Part shown: positions 25,022-32,866 of the stretch, piece by piece | How the letters are laid out: every line of letters starts with the position of its first letter | How positions within the stretch are numbered: the first letter of the stretch is position 1 | From: Oscillospiraceae bacterium | Lineage (GTDB): Bacteria; Bacillota; Clostridia; Oscillospirales; CAG-272 | NCBI GenBank assembly: GCA_015063725.1 | Contig: SVTP01000014.1 | Coordinates: forward strand, 1-51,368 | DNA: 51,368 nt | Direction: 5' to 3' | Notes under the pieces: model-generated | Told to the model about the DNA's origin: nothing | Databases searched by the model: none | Seen by the model: the letters and a program-made list of their open reading frames with translations, nothing else | Made by a program: the position numbers and the translations under genes

Positions 25022-25246
25022 CAACTTTCGTGGAGCAGGCAGGGTTAGTGGGTCTCGCTGAGGCTCGGTCACGCTCGCGTTCTGATAGCCCACTGGGCTA
25101 TCATTCATTGCGCTCGCGCCGCTTCGCTACCCTGACTGCTACCGATAGTACCTAACAAACAGCACACAAACATTCCCAATCAATTTGGAAAAAATGTTTT
25201 GAAAGTTTTTGAGGGGTGTGGGGAACTTTTTCCAAAAAGTTCCCCA
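25022..25246 (-). repeat. Composite repeat, copy 2, inverted before mutL
   Basis: Read on the minus strand: hairpin GTGGGGAACTTTTTGG/...AGTTCCCCAC (25246-25218), tail ACACCCCTCAAAAACTTTC, then the modular half with GATAGCCC/GGGCTATC and GAGACCCACTAACCCTGCCTGCTCCACGAAAGTTG. This is the same order of parts as the other copies, but it points against mutL and has no minus-strand gene to terminate. It ends 28 bases before the mutL start. Confidence 0.7.
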
Positions 25247-25274
25247 CGGAAAAATCCCCAAGAAAGGATTTTTT

Positions 25275-27326
25275 ATGGGAAAGATCAATGTTCTGCCCTT
25301 TGCGGTAGCCAATTTAATAGCGGCGGGAGAGGTTGTAGACCGTCCTGCATCTGTCATCAAGGAGTTGATGGAGAACGCGATCGACGCGGGAGCGGATCGC
25401 ATCACTGTTGAAATTCAAAACGGTGGTGTGACTTTTATGCGCGTCACCGACAACGGCTGCGGAATGACGCCCGAGGATCTTCCCGTAGCCATCCGTCGTC
25501 ACGCCACCAGTAAGATCAAGGTGGCAGAGGACCTTGACGGCATCCTCACACTCGGCTTCCGCGGTGAGGCGCTTGCCGCCATCGCATCGGTCTCCGACGT
25601 GCGCATCATTTCCAAGACAGCGGACGCGCAATTTGGCGCGGTGCTTGAGGCACACGGCGGCAACATCGCATCCATCAGAGAGCAGGGCTGCTCCACGGGT
25701 ACGTCCGTCATTGTTGAAAATCTCTTTGCCAACGTTCCCGCGCGTCGCAAGTTCCTCAAAAAGGACGTCACCGAGGCAATGGCAGTGACCGCAAACGTCG
25801 AAAAGGTCGCGCTTTCCAATCCCAAAATCGCGTTCCGCCTCATTGTTGACGGCAATCTTAAACTCGAGACCGCAGGCGACGGAAACCTGCAAAACACTAT
25901 CTACGCCGTATTCGGCAAGGAGTTTGCCTCTCGTTTGATCGAGGTCAACAGCGACCACGACGGCATTACCGTTCGGGGCTTTATCGGCAGAACCGATAAC
26001 TTTAAAGCCAACCGTAACTACCAAAACTTCTTTATCAACGGGCGTTTTGTCAAAAGCAAGACCGCAATGGCGGCACTCGAGCAGGCTTATACCTCGTATA
26101 TGCCGCCCGAAAAGTTCCCCTGTTGCGTGCTTTACATCGATATCAACCCGGCAAAGGTGGACGTCAACGTGCACCCTGCAAAGTTAGAGGTCAAATTCTC
26201 CAACGAAAAAGCGGTGTTCGAAGCCGTCTACTACACCACGCGCACAGCGCTCGAGGGCAACGTTACGCGCCCCTCGATGCAACTCAATTTTGGCACACGC
26301 ACCGCCAAAAGTGCGTTTGCGCCCAAGGTTTCCGAGGCGATTGCCCCCGTCAAGGACGGCAAAATGGAAAGTCTCGCCTCGCGCCAACTTTCCTACGACC
26401 TTGAAAACCGCACCCAACCCCAACCGCAGGCGCGCATGACCGCCGAGGAATACCGCAACCTGTATAGCAACAACAAAGAGAGCACCCCTGCGGCTTCTAA
26501 CTCGGCACTTTCCACGCTGCACTCCGAGCTTTCCTCGCGTCCTGCATCACAACCGCCGGTTCTCCCCAAAGAAGTGCCTGAGGTTGTCAAAAACGAGAAC
26601 CGCGTCCCCACAGTCGAGGAGCCTCAAGCCGCATCTGCGCCTGCTCCCGTTCCTCAAAAAGCAGAGGAAAAAGCAGAAGCAAAAACAGAAGAAAAAGCAG
26701 CACCTACTCCGCAACCCCTCGAAGCAGCCGCACCTGTTGTGCCGTTTTATCGCATCGTTGGCGAGGTGTTCAATTCCTATGTCATCGTTCAGGTTGAGGA
26801 GAAGATGCTCATCATCGACAAGCACGCCGCGCACGAGCGCATCCTGTTTGAACAACTCAAAGCAGGACTTGCCAAGGTCGAGGTCGTATCGCAAATGCTG
26901 ATGCTACCCATCGACGTAATGATGACGAGCGGTGAAGTAGAAGCGCTGAAGCAATATAACGAAGAGCTCGAAAAGATCGGATTTTCTCTGCGCTATGCGC
27001 GCAATACCGTCTCGGTGGATGCCATTCCCGAAGAGGTCGACAGTGCCGCCGTGCCCGATATGCTGGGCAGCATGGCAGGTCGCATTCTTGATAACACAGG
27101 CAGCGTTAAGCTGACGCGCGACATCATTTTTGAAAAAGCGCTCTATCAGGCAGCCTGCAAAGCAGCCATTAAGGCGGGCAGGGCATATGCCGACGAGCAC
27201 GTAAAATGGATCGTGGATAAGCTGATGACCATTCCCGATATTACATTCTGTCCTCACGGACGCCCCGTCGCGCTTGAAATGTCGCACCATACGCTCGATA
27301 AGCAGTTCGACAGAACAGGGTTCTAA
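25275..27326 (+). CDS. mutL: DNA mismatch repair protein MutL (endonuclease type)
   Basis: MutL links MutS to strand excision. The 683-residue protein has the GHKL ATPase domain (KELMENAIDAGA with Glu30, DNGCGM, TLGFRGEALA), the transducer domain and an Ala/Pro/Glu/Lys-rich linker (about 400-495). Its C-terminal domain has the metal-binding endonuclease motif DKHAAHERILFE (about 514-525) plus ACKAAIKAG and CPHGRPV. This nicking type fits an organism without MutH. AAAGGA precedes ATG 25275; an upstream reading from 25209 runs through the repeat. Confidence 0.96.
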   Translation: MGKINVLPFAVANLIAAGEVVDRPASVIKELMENAIDAGADRITVEIQNGGVTFMRVTDNGCGMTPEDLPVAIRRHATSKIKVAEDLDGILTLGFRGEALAAIASVSDVRIISKTADAQFGAVLEAHGGNIASIREQGCSTGTSVIVENLFANVPARRKFLKKDVTEAMAVTANVEKVALSNPKIAFRLIVDGNLKLETAGDGNLQNTIYAVFGKEFASRLIEVNSDHDGITVRGFIGRTDNFKANRNYQNFFINGRFVKSKTAMAALEQAYTSYMPPEKFPCCVLYIDINPAKVDVNVHPAKLEVKFSNEKAVFEAVYYTTRTALEGNVTRPSMQLNFGTRTAKSAFAPKVSEAIAPVKDGKMESLASRQLSYDLENRTQPQPQARMTAEEYRNLYSNNKESTPAASNSALSTLHSELSSRPASQPPVLPKEVPEVVKNENRVPTVEEPQAASAPAPVPQKAEEKAEAKTEEKAAPTPQPLEAAAPVVPFYRIVGEVFNSYVIVQVEEKMLIIDKHAAHERILFEQLKAGLAKVEVVSQMLMLPIDVMMTSGEVEALKQYNEELEKIGFSLRYARNTVSVDAIPEEVDSAAVPDMLGSMAGRILDNTGSVKLTRDIIFEKALYQAACKAAIKAGRAYADEHVKWIVDKLMTIPDITFCPHGRPVALEMSHHTLDKQFDRTGF

Positions 27327-27350
27327 AATTTGCAAAAGGAGATTATTCGT

Positions 27351-27572
27351 ATGAGAAAATGTTTGAGATGCCAAACCGAAATGGTTGAGGATTTGAACGT
27401 AATGGTTACCAACGGCGGATATGGTGTAGACGTACGCGAAAAAGGAATGTTCAAAGGCTCTTTGGGCAAGGTAAAATGCGCTGTTTGCCCCGCGTGCGGA
27501 TATATCGAAACATACATCGACAAAACAGAAGCCATTCAAGAGCTTGCTCAAAAGACGAATAAACAAAACTGA
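27351..27572 (+). CDS. Small zinc-ribbon protein
   Basis: A 73-residue protein with two Cys pairs, CLRC (residues 4-7) and CPAC near 50, forming a zinc ribbon around a beta-rich middle. Such proteins are widespread in Clostridia, with no known role. AAAGGAG precedes ATG 27351. It follows mutL by 24 bases and may share its transcript. Confidence 0.75.
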   Translation: MRKCLRCQTEMVEDLNVMVTNGGYGVDVREKGMFKGSLGKVKCAVCPACGYIETYIDKTEAIQELAQKTNKQN

Positions 27573-27682
27573 AAAACACTTAACGAGTCAACCGCAGACG
27601 GGTACACCTGAACTGTGTGCTACGTCTCCAAATCATCATTTTTTAGGTGCAAGCTGAACTCTTGCATACGGAAAGGATCAAT

Positions 27683-28831
27683 ATGTCAATCAACAAATTT
27701 GAGGTTCTCAAAACCGAAGGCCGCGCGCGCCGCGGTGTGTTGCACACCGTGCACGGCGACATTCAAACGCCCGTATTTATGAACGTAGGTACCTGCGGTG
27801 CCATCAAGGGCGGCATCAACACCATGGAGCTCAAAAAGGTCGACTGCCAAGTCGAACTCTCCAACACTTACCATTTGCACGTCCGTCCGGGTGACGGGCT
27901 CATCCGCCAAATGGGAGGACTTCGCAAGTTTATGAACTGGGAAGGCCCTGTGCTCACCGATAGCGGCGGATTTCAGGTTTTCTCCCTTGCCAAGCTGCGC
28001 AAGATTACCGAGGAGGGCGTAGAGTTCCGCTCTCACCTCGACGGTGCCCGTATTTTTATGGGACCCGAAGAAAGCATGCAAATTCAATCCAACCTTGCTT
28101 CCACCATCGCGATGGCGTTTGACGAGTGCGTCGAAAACCCCGCACCGCACGAATACTGCAAGCAGAGCATGGAGCGCACCTACCGTTGGCTGGTTCGCTG
28201 CCGCGAGGAGATGGACCGTCTCAACTCTCTCCCTGACACCATCAACCGCCACCAAATGCTCTTTGGCATCAACCAAGGCGGCACCTATGAGGATCTGCGC
28301 ATTGAACACATGAAGATGATCTCCGAGGTTCCCTGTGAAGGGTATGCCATTGGCGGTCTTGCCGTAGGCGAGGAGACCGAGGATATGTATCGCATTATTG
28401 ATGCGGTTGAGCCGCACATGCCCAAGGACAAGCCCCGATATCTCATGGGCGTTGGCACGCCTTGCAACATTCTCGAAGCTATCCACTACGGTGTGGACTT
28501 CTTTGATTGCGTCATGCCCACCCGCAACGCGCGCCATGGCAACGTCTTCACTTGGCACGGCAAAATGAACCTCACCAACGAAAAATACGCGCTCGACGAC
28601 CGCCCGATCGATTCGGGATGCGAGTGCACCGCTTGCAAAAATTACAGCCGTTCTTACATTCGCCACCTGCTCAAAGCCAAAGAGACGGTTGGCATGACCT
28701 TGGCGGTTACGCATAATCTCTATTTCTATAACAACCTTACCCGCAAGATCCGCGAAGCCCTCGACGGCGGCTATTTTGAAAGCTTTTATCAAAAATACCG
28801 CAACATCTTGGGCGAGAGAGTGGAGGACTAA
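27683..28831 (+). CDS. tgt: Queuine tRNA-ribosyltransferase
   Basis: Tgt exchanges guanine-34 of GUN-anticodon tRNAs for the queuosine precursor preQ1. The 382-residue protein has TPVFMNVGT, LTDSGGFQVFSL with the catalytic Asp, FGINQGG, GGLAVGE and DCVMPTRNARHG with the nucleophile Asp. The zinc site CECTAC...H is near residues 312-345. The start is ATG 27683 behind GAAAGGA. A composite repeat with terminator hairpin begins nine bases past the stop. No queuosine synthesis gene or preQ1 riboswitch is seen nearby. Confidence 0.96.
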   Translation: MSINKFEVLKTEGRARRGVLHTVHGDIQTPVFMNVGTCGAIKGGINTMELKKVDCQVELSNTYHLHVRPGDGLIRQMGGLRKFMNWEGPVLTDSGGFQVFSLAKLRKITEEGVEFRSHLDGARIFMGPEESMQIQSNLASTIAMAFDECVENPAPHEYCKQSMERTYRWLVRCREEMDRLNSLPDTINRHQMLFGINQGGTYEDLRIEHMKMISEVPCEGYAIGGLAVGEETEDMYRIIDAVEPHMPKDKPRYLMGVGTPCNILEAIHYGVDFFDCVMPTRNARHGNVFTWHGKMNLTNEKYALDDRPIDSGCECTACKNYSRSYIRHLLKAKETVGMTLAVTHNLYFYNNLTRKIREALDGGYFESFYQKYRNILGERVED

Positions 28832-28839
28832 AAGGAAAC

Positions 28840-29011
28840 GCAGGGGGAACTTTTTGAAAAAAGTTCCCCCTGCACCCCCTCAAAAAATTTTGCACAAAAC
28901 CATCAAAAGAAAACTTCAAAGAAACGGATAGACGGTCGGCGCAAGCATCCGCTTGCTTTGGCTACCGCGAGCGGCTGGGCACCACCGAGACCCCATCCGC
29001 TAAGAGAGTTG
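28840..29011 (+). repeat. Composite 3'-end repeat, copy 3 (behind tgt)
   Basis: Hairpin GCAGGGGGAAC/GTTCCCCCTGC with A/T core (28840-28873), tail ACCCCCTCAAAAAATTTTGCAC, spacer, then ACGGATAGACGGTCGGCGCAAGCATCCGCTTGC... ending CCCCATCCGCTAAGAGAGTTG. At 172 bases it is the shortest clear copy and a good reference for the boundaries. Confidence 0.8.
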
Positions 29012-29057
29012 ATAACCGACAGGAAACAACATTCACCCGAAAGGCAGGCAAGACAGT

Positions 29058-29972
29058 ATGAAAAATCCAAAAATGAATCACGTGCGGCAAATTTGTTCGC
29101 TTACTCGCTACACCGCTGTGGACGGTGAAGAGAAGGGCTTGACCTTTATCGACTGTCACAACGGCAAATTGCGTTTTCTCATCAATGAGAGCCGCGCCCT
29201 TGATATCACGCAGCTATATTTTGAGGGAGAGAATATCTCTTTCCTTTCCAAAAACGGTGTTACAAATAAAAACGTTCCGTTTGCCAACCGCTTTGAGGGC
29301 GGCATGCTTTACACCTGCGGTCTTGACTGTGTAGGAGAGATGGAAGGTCGCGAAACACACGGCACGTTGCATCTCACGCCTGCCATCGTCACGCGCGCAG
29401 AGTGCGACGAGAACGGCATTTTGATCGAGGGCTTTTTGCGCAACAGTGCCTTGTTTGGCAAGCACCTTGTCGTCAAGCGCAAAATCCATTCTGCCGCCGG
29501 CAGCAACTGTGTTGAGGTTGAGGACACGCTCATCAACGAGGGCACAAAAGCGGAAGACTACGCACTTTTGTATCACGTCAACCTCGGCTATCCCTTCCTT
29601 AACGAGGGCGGCAAAATCGAGGTCAATGCAAGGTCTGTGACCCCGCGCACGCCTTGGGCAAAAGAAAATCTTGCAGGATGGGAAACCGTCTCTGCCCCTG
29701 AGGACAACCGCGAGGAGACCTGCTACTTTTTGGAGATGAGTGAGGGATGCGCTGCGTATACCAACCCCACTCTGGGCAAGCGCTTTACCCTTACGTATAG
29801 CCGCCAAACGCTTGGCGAGTTTATTGTTTGGAAGAGCATGGCAAGCGGCGACTACGCCCTCGGACTCGAGCCCACCACCACAAAATTGGATGGCGGATTC
29901 CGCTTTTTAACACTTGGTGCGGGAGAGGAAAAACACTTTAGCTTAAAGCTTTCTATGGAGAACGTACAATGA
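29058..29972 (+). CDS. Aldose epimerase-like protein (DUF4432 type)
   Basis: This 304-residue protein is of the galactose-mutarotase-like beta-sandwich superfamily, closest in feel to DUF4432 proteins (RALDITQLYFEGENISFLS, FEGGMLYTCGLDCVG, THGTLHLTPA, LLYHVNLGYPFL, LGLEPTTTKLDG). The His and Glu residues in THGTLH, YHVNLGYP and LEP match positions used for sugar C1 chemistry in the superfamily. It likely interconverts anomers or binds the sugar handled by the following genes. It is the first gene of a four-gene operon and overlaps the kinase gene by four bases. Confidence 0.8.
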   Translation: MKNPKMNHVRQICSLTRYTAVDGEEKGLTFIDCHNGKLRFLINESRALDITQLYFEGENISFLSKNGVTNKNVPFANRFEGGMLYTCGLDCVGEMEGRETHGTLHLTPAIVTRAECDENGILIEGFLRNSALFGKHLVVKRKIHSAAGSNCVEVEDTLINEGTKAEDYALLYHVNLGYPFLNEGGKIEVNARSVTPRTPWAKENLAGWETVSAPEDNREETCYFLEMSEGCAAYTNPTLGKRFTLTYSRQTLGEFIVWKSMASGDYALGLEPTTTKLDGGFRFLTLGAGEEKHFSLKLSMENVQ

Positions 29973-30985
29973 AAAAACAGGTTGCCATTGCGGGCAACAT
30001 TCTGTTGGATGTTGTCAAACGAATTGATGCGTGGCCCGAGGAGGGCATGCTTGTCAATATTTCCAAAGAGACACGCGCCGTTGGCGGATGCGTGTGCAAC
30101 ACGGGCATCGACCTCAAGGTGCTCGATCCTCAAACAGAGGTCATAGCCTACGGCAAGGTAGGCATGGACGAGTACGGCGAGTGGGTGCTGGGGCAAATGC
30201 AAGAGAGAGGAATCGACGTCAGTCGCGTTGCAAAATCCGCATCGCACCCCACCTCTTACACCGACGTCATGACCGTACAAACCACAGGGCAGCGCACGTT
30301 TTTCCACGCACGCGGTGCCAATGCGGCATTTTTCCCCGAGGATATTGACGTTGAAAAACTGAATTGTGATCTGTTCCATCTGGGCTACTTGCTCCTTTTG
30401 GATGAAATGGATGCCGAGGATGCCGACTACGGTACAAAAGCCGCAAGACTGTTGCACGACGTGCAAGCAAAGGGCATCAAGACCTGCATCGACCTTATCA
30501 GCGACCAGAGCGGAAAGTTCCAAAAGCTCGTTCCGCCCGCACTCAAATATTGCAACTATATTGTTATTAACGAGGTAGAGGGCGGCATGCTGACAGGCAT
30601 TGATGCGCGCCGCGCAGACGGCACACCAAATTGCGAGCATCTCAAAGAAATTTGTAAAAAGATCTTGCAAATGGGTGTCAAGGATGCCGTGGTCATCCAC
30701 TGTCCCGAGCTGGGCTGCGCGTTTGAGGTGAGCGGCAACTTTACCGTTGTGCCGTCTCTGAACGTTCCCCGCGAGGATGTCGTTGGCACCGTTGGTGCGG
30801 GCGATGCCTTTTGTGCGGGAATGCTGTACGCATTTATCAACGATATGAATATGACCGAGGGTATGCGCTTGGCGTCCTGTGTGGCGGCTTGCAATCTCGC
30901 ATCTGCCGACTCGGTCAGCGGAGCGAAGCCCTTGAAAGAAGTGCTTGCATTGGAAAAGAAATATCAAAGGAGAACGGTTTTATGA
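29969..30985 (+). CDS. PfkB-family carbohydrate kinase
   Basis: This 338-residue ribokinase-fold kinase has an N-terminal VGGCVCNTGIDL substrate motif (about residue 38), GKVGMDEYG and the C-terminal signature GTVGAGDAFCAG (about 271-282) with the catalytic Asp. The substrate is a sugar, probably the ketose made by the isomerase encoded next. The first gene's stop and this start share ATGA, and this gene's stop and the isomerase start also share ATGA. The operon is thus strongly coupled. Confidence 0.9.
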   Translation: MKKQVAIAGNILLDVVKRIDAWPEEGMLVNISKETRAVGGCVCNTGIDLKVLDPQTEVIAYGKVGMDEYGEWVLGQMQERGIDVSRVAKSASHPTSYTDVMTVQTTGQRTFFHARGANAAFFPEDIDVEKLNCDLFHLGYLLLLDEMDAEDADYGTKAARLLHDVQAKGIKTCIDLISDQSGKFQKLVPPALKYCNYIVINEVEGGMLTGIDARRADGTPNCEHLKEICKKILQMGVKDAVVIHCPELGCAFEVSGNFTVVPSLNVPREDVVGTVGAGDAFCAGMLYAFINDMNMTEGMRLASCVAACNLASADSVSGAKPLKEVLALEKKYQRRTVL

Positions 30986-31533
30986 TTACCAAACAACAGT
31001 ATGAGTCAGGCGTTGCATACGTTCTGGAAGAGTTCAAAAAAGCAAACATCATCATTACCGAAGAAGAAGCAAACAAAATCGAGGTTGCCGACTTTGGACT
31101 TGGCATGGTCGAAGAGGTCGGCTTGCAGATTTTAACATACGTCAACACCGAAAAATGCTGCGCCAAGGAGATGGTGCTGCGCCCCTATCAGACCTGCCCC
31201 GAGCACACGCACTGCGACGGGGTCGAGAATGGCGTTCCGTACTCCGGCAAGGAGGAGACCTTCCGCTGCAGACGCGGCGAGGTCTATCTCTACGTTTCGG
31301 GGGAAGGGAAGAAAGAGGACATCAAAGCCATTCTGCCCCCCACAACGGTTACTGTGTTCCACGAAATTTGTCTGCGTGAGGGTGAGCAGTACACCATGTA
31401 CCCCAACACTAAGCACTGGTTCCAAGCAGGCAAGGACGGCGCCATCATCAGCGAGTTTTCCACCAAGAGCCGCGACGAGAGCGACGTTTTTGAGGACGTG
31501 CGCATCAAACGAATTCCGGAGGTTGAACAGTAA
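30982..31533 (+). CDS. D-lyxose isomerase-type cupin
   Basis: This 183-residue cupin matches the D-lyxose ketol-isomerase family: RPYQTCPEHTH (metal His pair), GKEETFRC (metal Glu), NTKHWFQAG (fourth ligand His) and EFSTKSRDESDVF. Known enzymes convert D-lyxose to D-xylulose or D-mannose to D-fructose with a divalent metal. AAAGGAG precedes ATG 30982. A longer open reading into the kinase gene has no support. It should supply the ketose to the kinase and aldolase. Confidence 0.88.
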   Translation: MITKQQYESGVAYVLEEFKKANIIITEEEANKIEVADFGLGMVEEVGLQILTYVNTEKCCAKEMVLRPYQTCPEHTHCDGVENGVPYSGKEETFRCRRGEVYLYVSGEGKKEDIKAILPPTTVTVFHEICLREGEQYTMYPNTKHWFQAGKDGAIISEFSTKSRDESDVFEDVRIKRIPEVEQ

Positions 31534-32378
31534 TGCTTGTCAATTTAAAACAGATACTTGAAATTGCCGAGCAGGAAAAAAGCGCCATTGGTATGTTCAA
31601 TGCCACGGGCTTTGATAGCTTGCAGGCAGTCATTTCGGCGGCAGAGGAGCTGAACCGCCCCGTTATTATTGCACACGCCGAGGTGCACAACGTTTACAAC
31701 GATATTTCTATGGTTGGCCCTGCCATGGTGGCGGTCGCGCAGGCGGCAAAGGTGCCCGTTTGCGTACATCTCGATCACGGCACGTCCCTTGATATGATCT
31801 ACAAGGCGTTGCGCCTTGGATTTACGTCTGTAATGATGGATGCATCCGCGCTCCCGTATGAGGAGAACCTTCGCTTGACCAAGCAGATCACCGATGCAGC
31901 ACACGCCATGAACGTCAGTGTGGAAGCCGAGCTTGGCAGACTGATCACCGGCGAGGCAGGCAGCGGCGAGGGATTGGTCGGTGCTCGCCCCGAGGACTTT
32001 TACACACGCCCCGACGAGGCAGAGGCATTCTGCAAGGCAACCGGCATCGATGCGCTTGCCATCGCCTTTGGAACGGCGCACGGATTTTACACCTCGCAGC
32101 CCAAGCTCGACTTTGACGTCATCAAAAACTGCGCCAAAGCCACCGGCTTGCCCCTGGTTATGCACGGCGGCAGCGGTGTCTCCGAGGAGGGCTTCCGCAA
32201 GGCGATCGAGAGCGGCATCCGCAAAATCAATTATTATTCCTATATGTCCAAAGCAGGCTACGCTGCCGCACGTGAGGTCATCAACAGCGGCACCACCAAC
32301 TACCTGCACGACGTCGAATACGCCGCTATGCAAGCTATGCGCGAGGACGTCAAAAAGGCTATAAAAATGTTTTCGTAA
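31533..32378 (+). CDS. Class II ketose-bisphosphate aldolase family
   Basis: A 281-residue class II (zinc) aldolase of the Fba/GatY/KbaY type: HLDHGTS (about residue 79, catalytic Asp and zinc His), VEAELGRL (Glu), FGTAHGFY (His), MHGGSGVS (His) and INYYSYM. It splits a ketose phosphate into dihydroxyacetone phosphate and an aldehyde. The start overlaps the isomerase stop (TAATG), and GGAGG lies in the preceding gene. The exact sugar is unknown; the operon suggests a ketose 1-phosphate or bisphosphate from D-lyxose, D-mannose or an analogue. Confidence 0.9.
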   Translation: MLVNLKQILEIAEQEKSAIGMFNATGFDSLQAVISAAEELNRPVIIAHAEVHNVYNDISMVGPAMVAVAQAAKVPVCVHLDHGTSLDMIYKALRLGFTSVMMDASALPYEENLRLTKQITDAAHAMNVSVEAELGRLITGEAGSGEGLVGARPEDFYTRPDEAEAFCKATGIDALAIAFGTAHGFYTSQPKLDFDVIKNCAKATGLPLVMHGGSGVSEEGFRKAIESGIRKINYYSYMSKAGYAAAREVINSGTTNYLHDVEYAAMQAMREDVKKAIKMFS

Positions 32379-32387
32379 GGGGATAAA

Positions 32388-32703
32388 TGTGGGGGAACTT
32401 TTTGAAAAAAGTTCCCCCACACCCCTTCAAAAACTTTCGCACAAAAATTTCTTAAAGTGATTTCTAACACACGGATAGACAGTCGACGCAAGCATCCGCT
32501 TGCTTTTGCTGTCGCTATTTTGTAGGGACCACCGAGACCCTACAAAATAAGAGAGTTGTTTTGCCGAGGCAAATAATGAAAAGCCTTCCCCTTGAGGTAG
32601 CGTAGCGGCGCGAGTGCAATGAATAACAGTCCTGTGGACTGTTAAAACACGAGCGTGACCGAGCCGCAGCGAGACCCACCAACCCTATCCGCTAAGAGAG
32701 TTG
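32388..32703 (+). repeat. Composite 3'-end repeat, copy 4 (behind aldolase)
   Basis: Hairpin TGTGGGGGAAC/GTTCCCCCACA (32388-32421), tail CACCCCTTCAAAAACTTTCGCAC, then ACGGATAGACAGTCGACGCAAGCATCCGCTTGC. A first ending AAGAGAGTTG comes at 32549-32558, then a second modular block with CAGTCC/GGACTG and the full ending CCCTATCCGCTAAGAGAGTTG at 32683-32703. It looks like two second halves in tandem. Confidence 0.8.
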
Positions 32704-32815
32704 TTTGGCGGTAAAGCGGGAGCACCAAGGCGCTCCCCTACCTAAGAATGATTAGTCACATCGTAGGGGAGGGGCTTGCTCCTCCCGAAAAAATATAGAA
32801 ATTTTTTCAAAATCC
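32704..32815. repeat. GTAGGG-type repeat
   Basis: GCGGGAGCACCAAGGCGCTCCCCTAC and GTAGGGGAGGGGCTTGCTCCTCCC face each other around an AT-rich centre. It is related to the palindromes at 109 and 4121. No coding seen. Confidence 0.55.
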
Positions 32816-32866
32816 ATGCAACCGAATTCCAAAATGCCACACTATATGAGTGAAGGAGGTGAGAAG

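Noticed and set aside
27573-27682. preQ1 riboswitch before tgt.
   Set aside because: No preQ1-type hairpin with an A-rich tail is visible in these 110 bases.
29058-32378. Firm assignment as a sulfoquinovose (sulfo-EMP) operon.
   Set aside because: The parts are analogous, but no sulfolactaldehyde reductase, sulfoquinovosidase or sulfonate transporter is present, and sulfonate-binding residues cannot be judged here.
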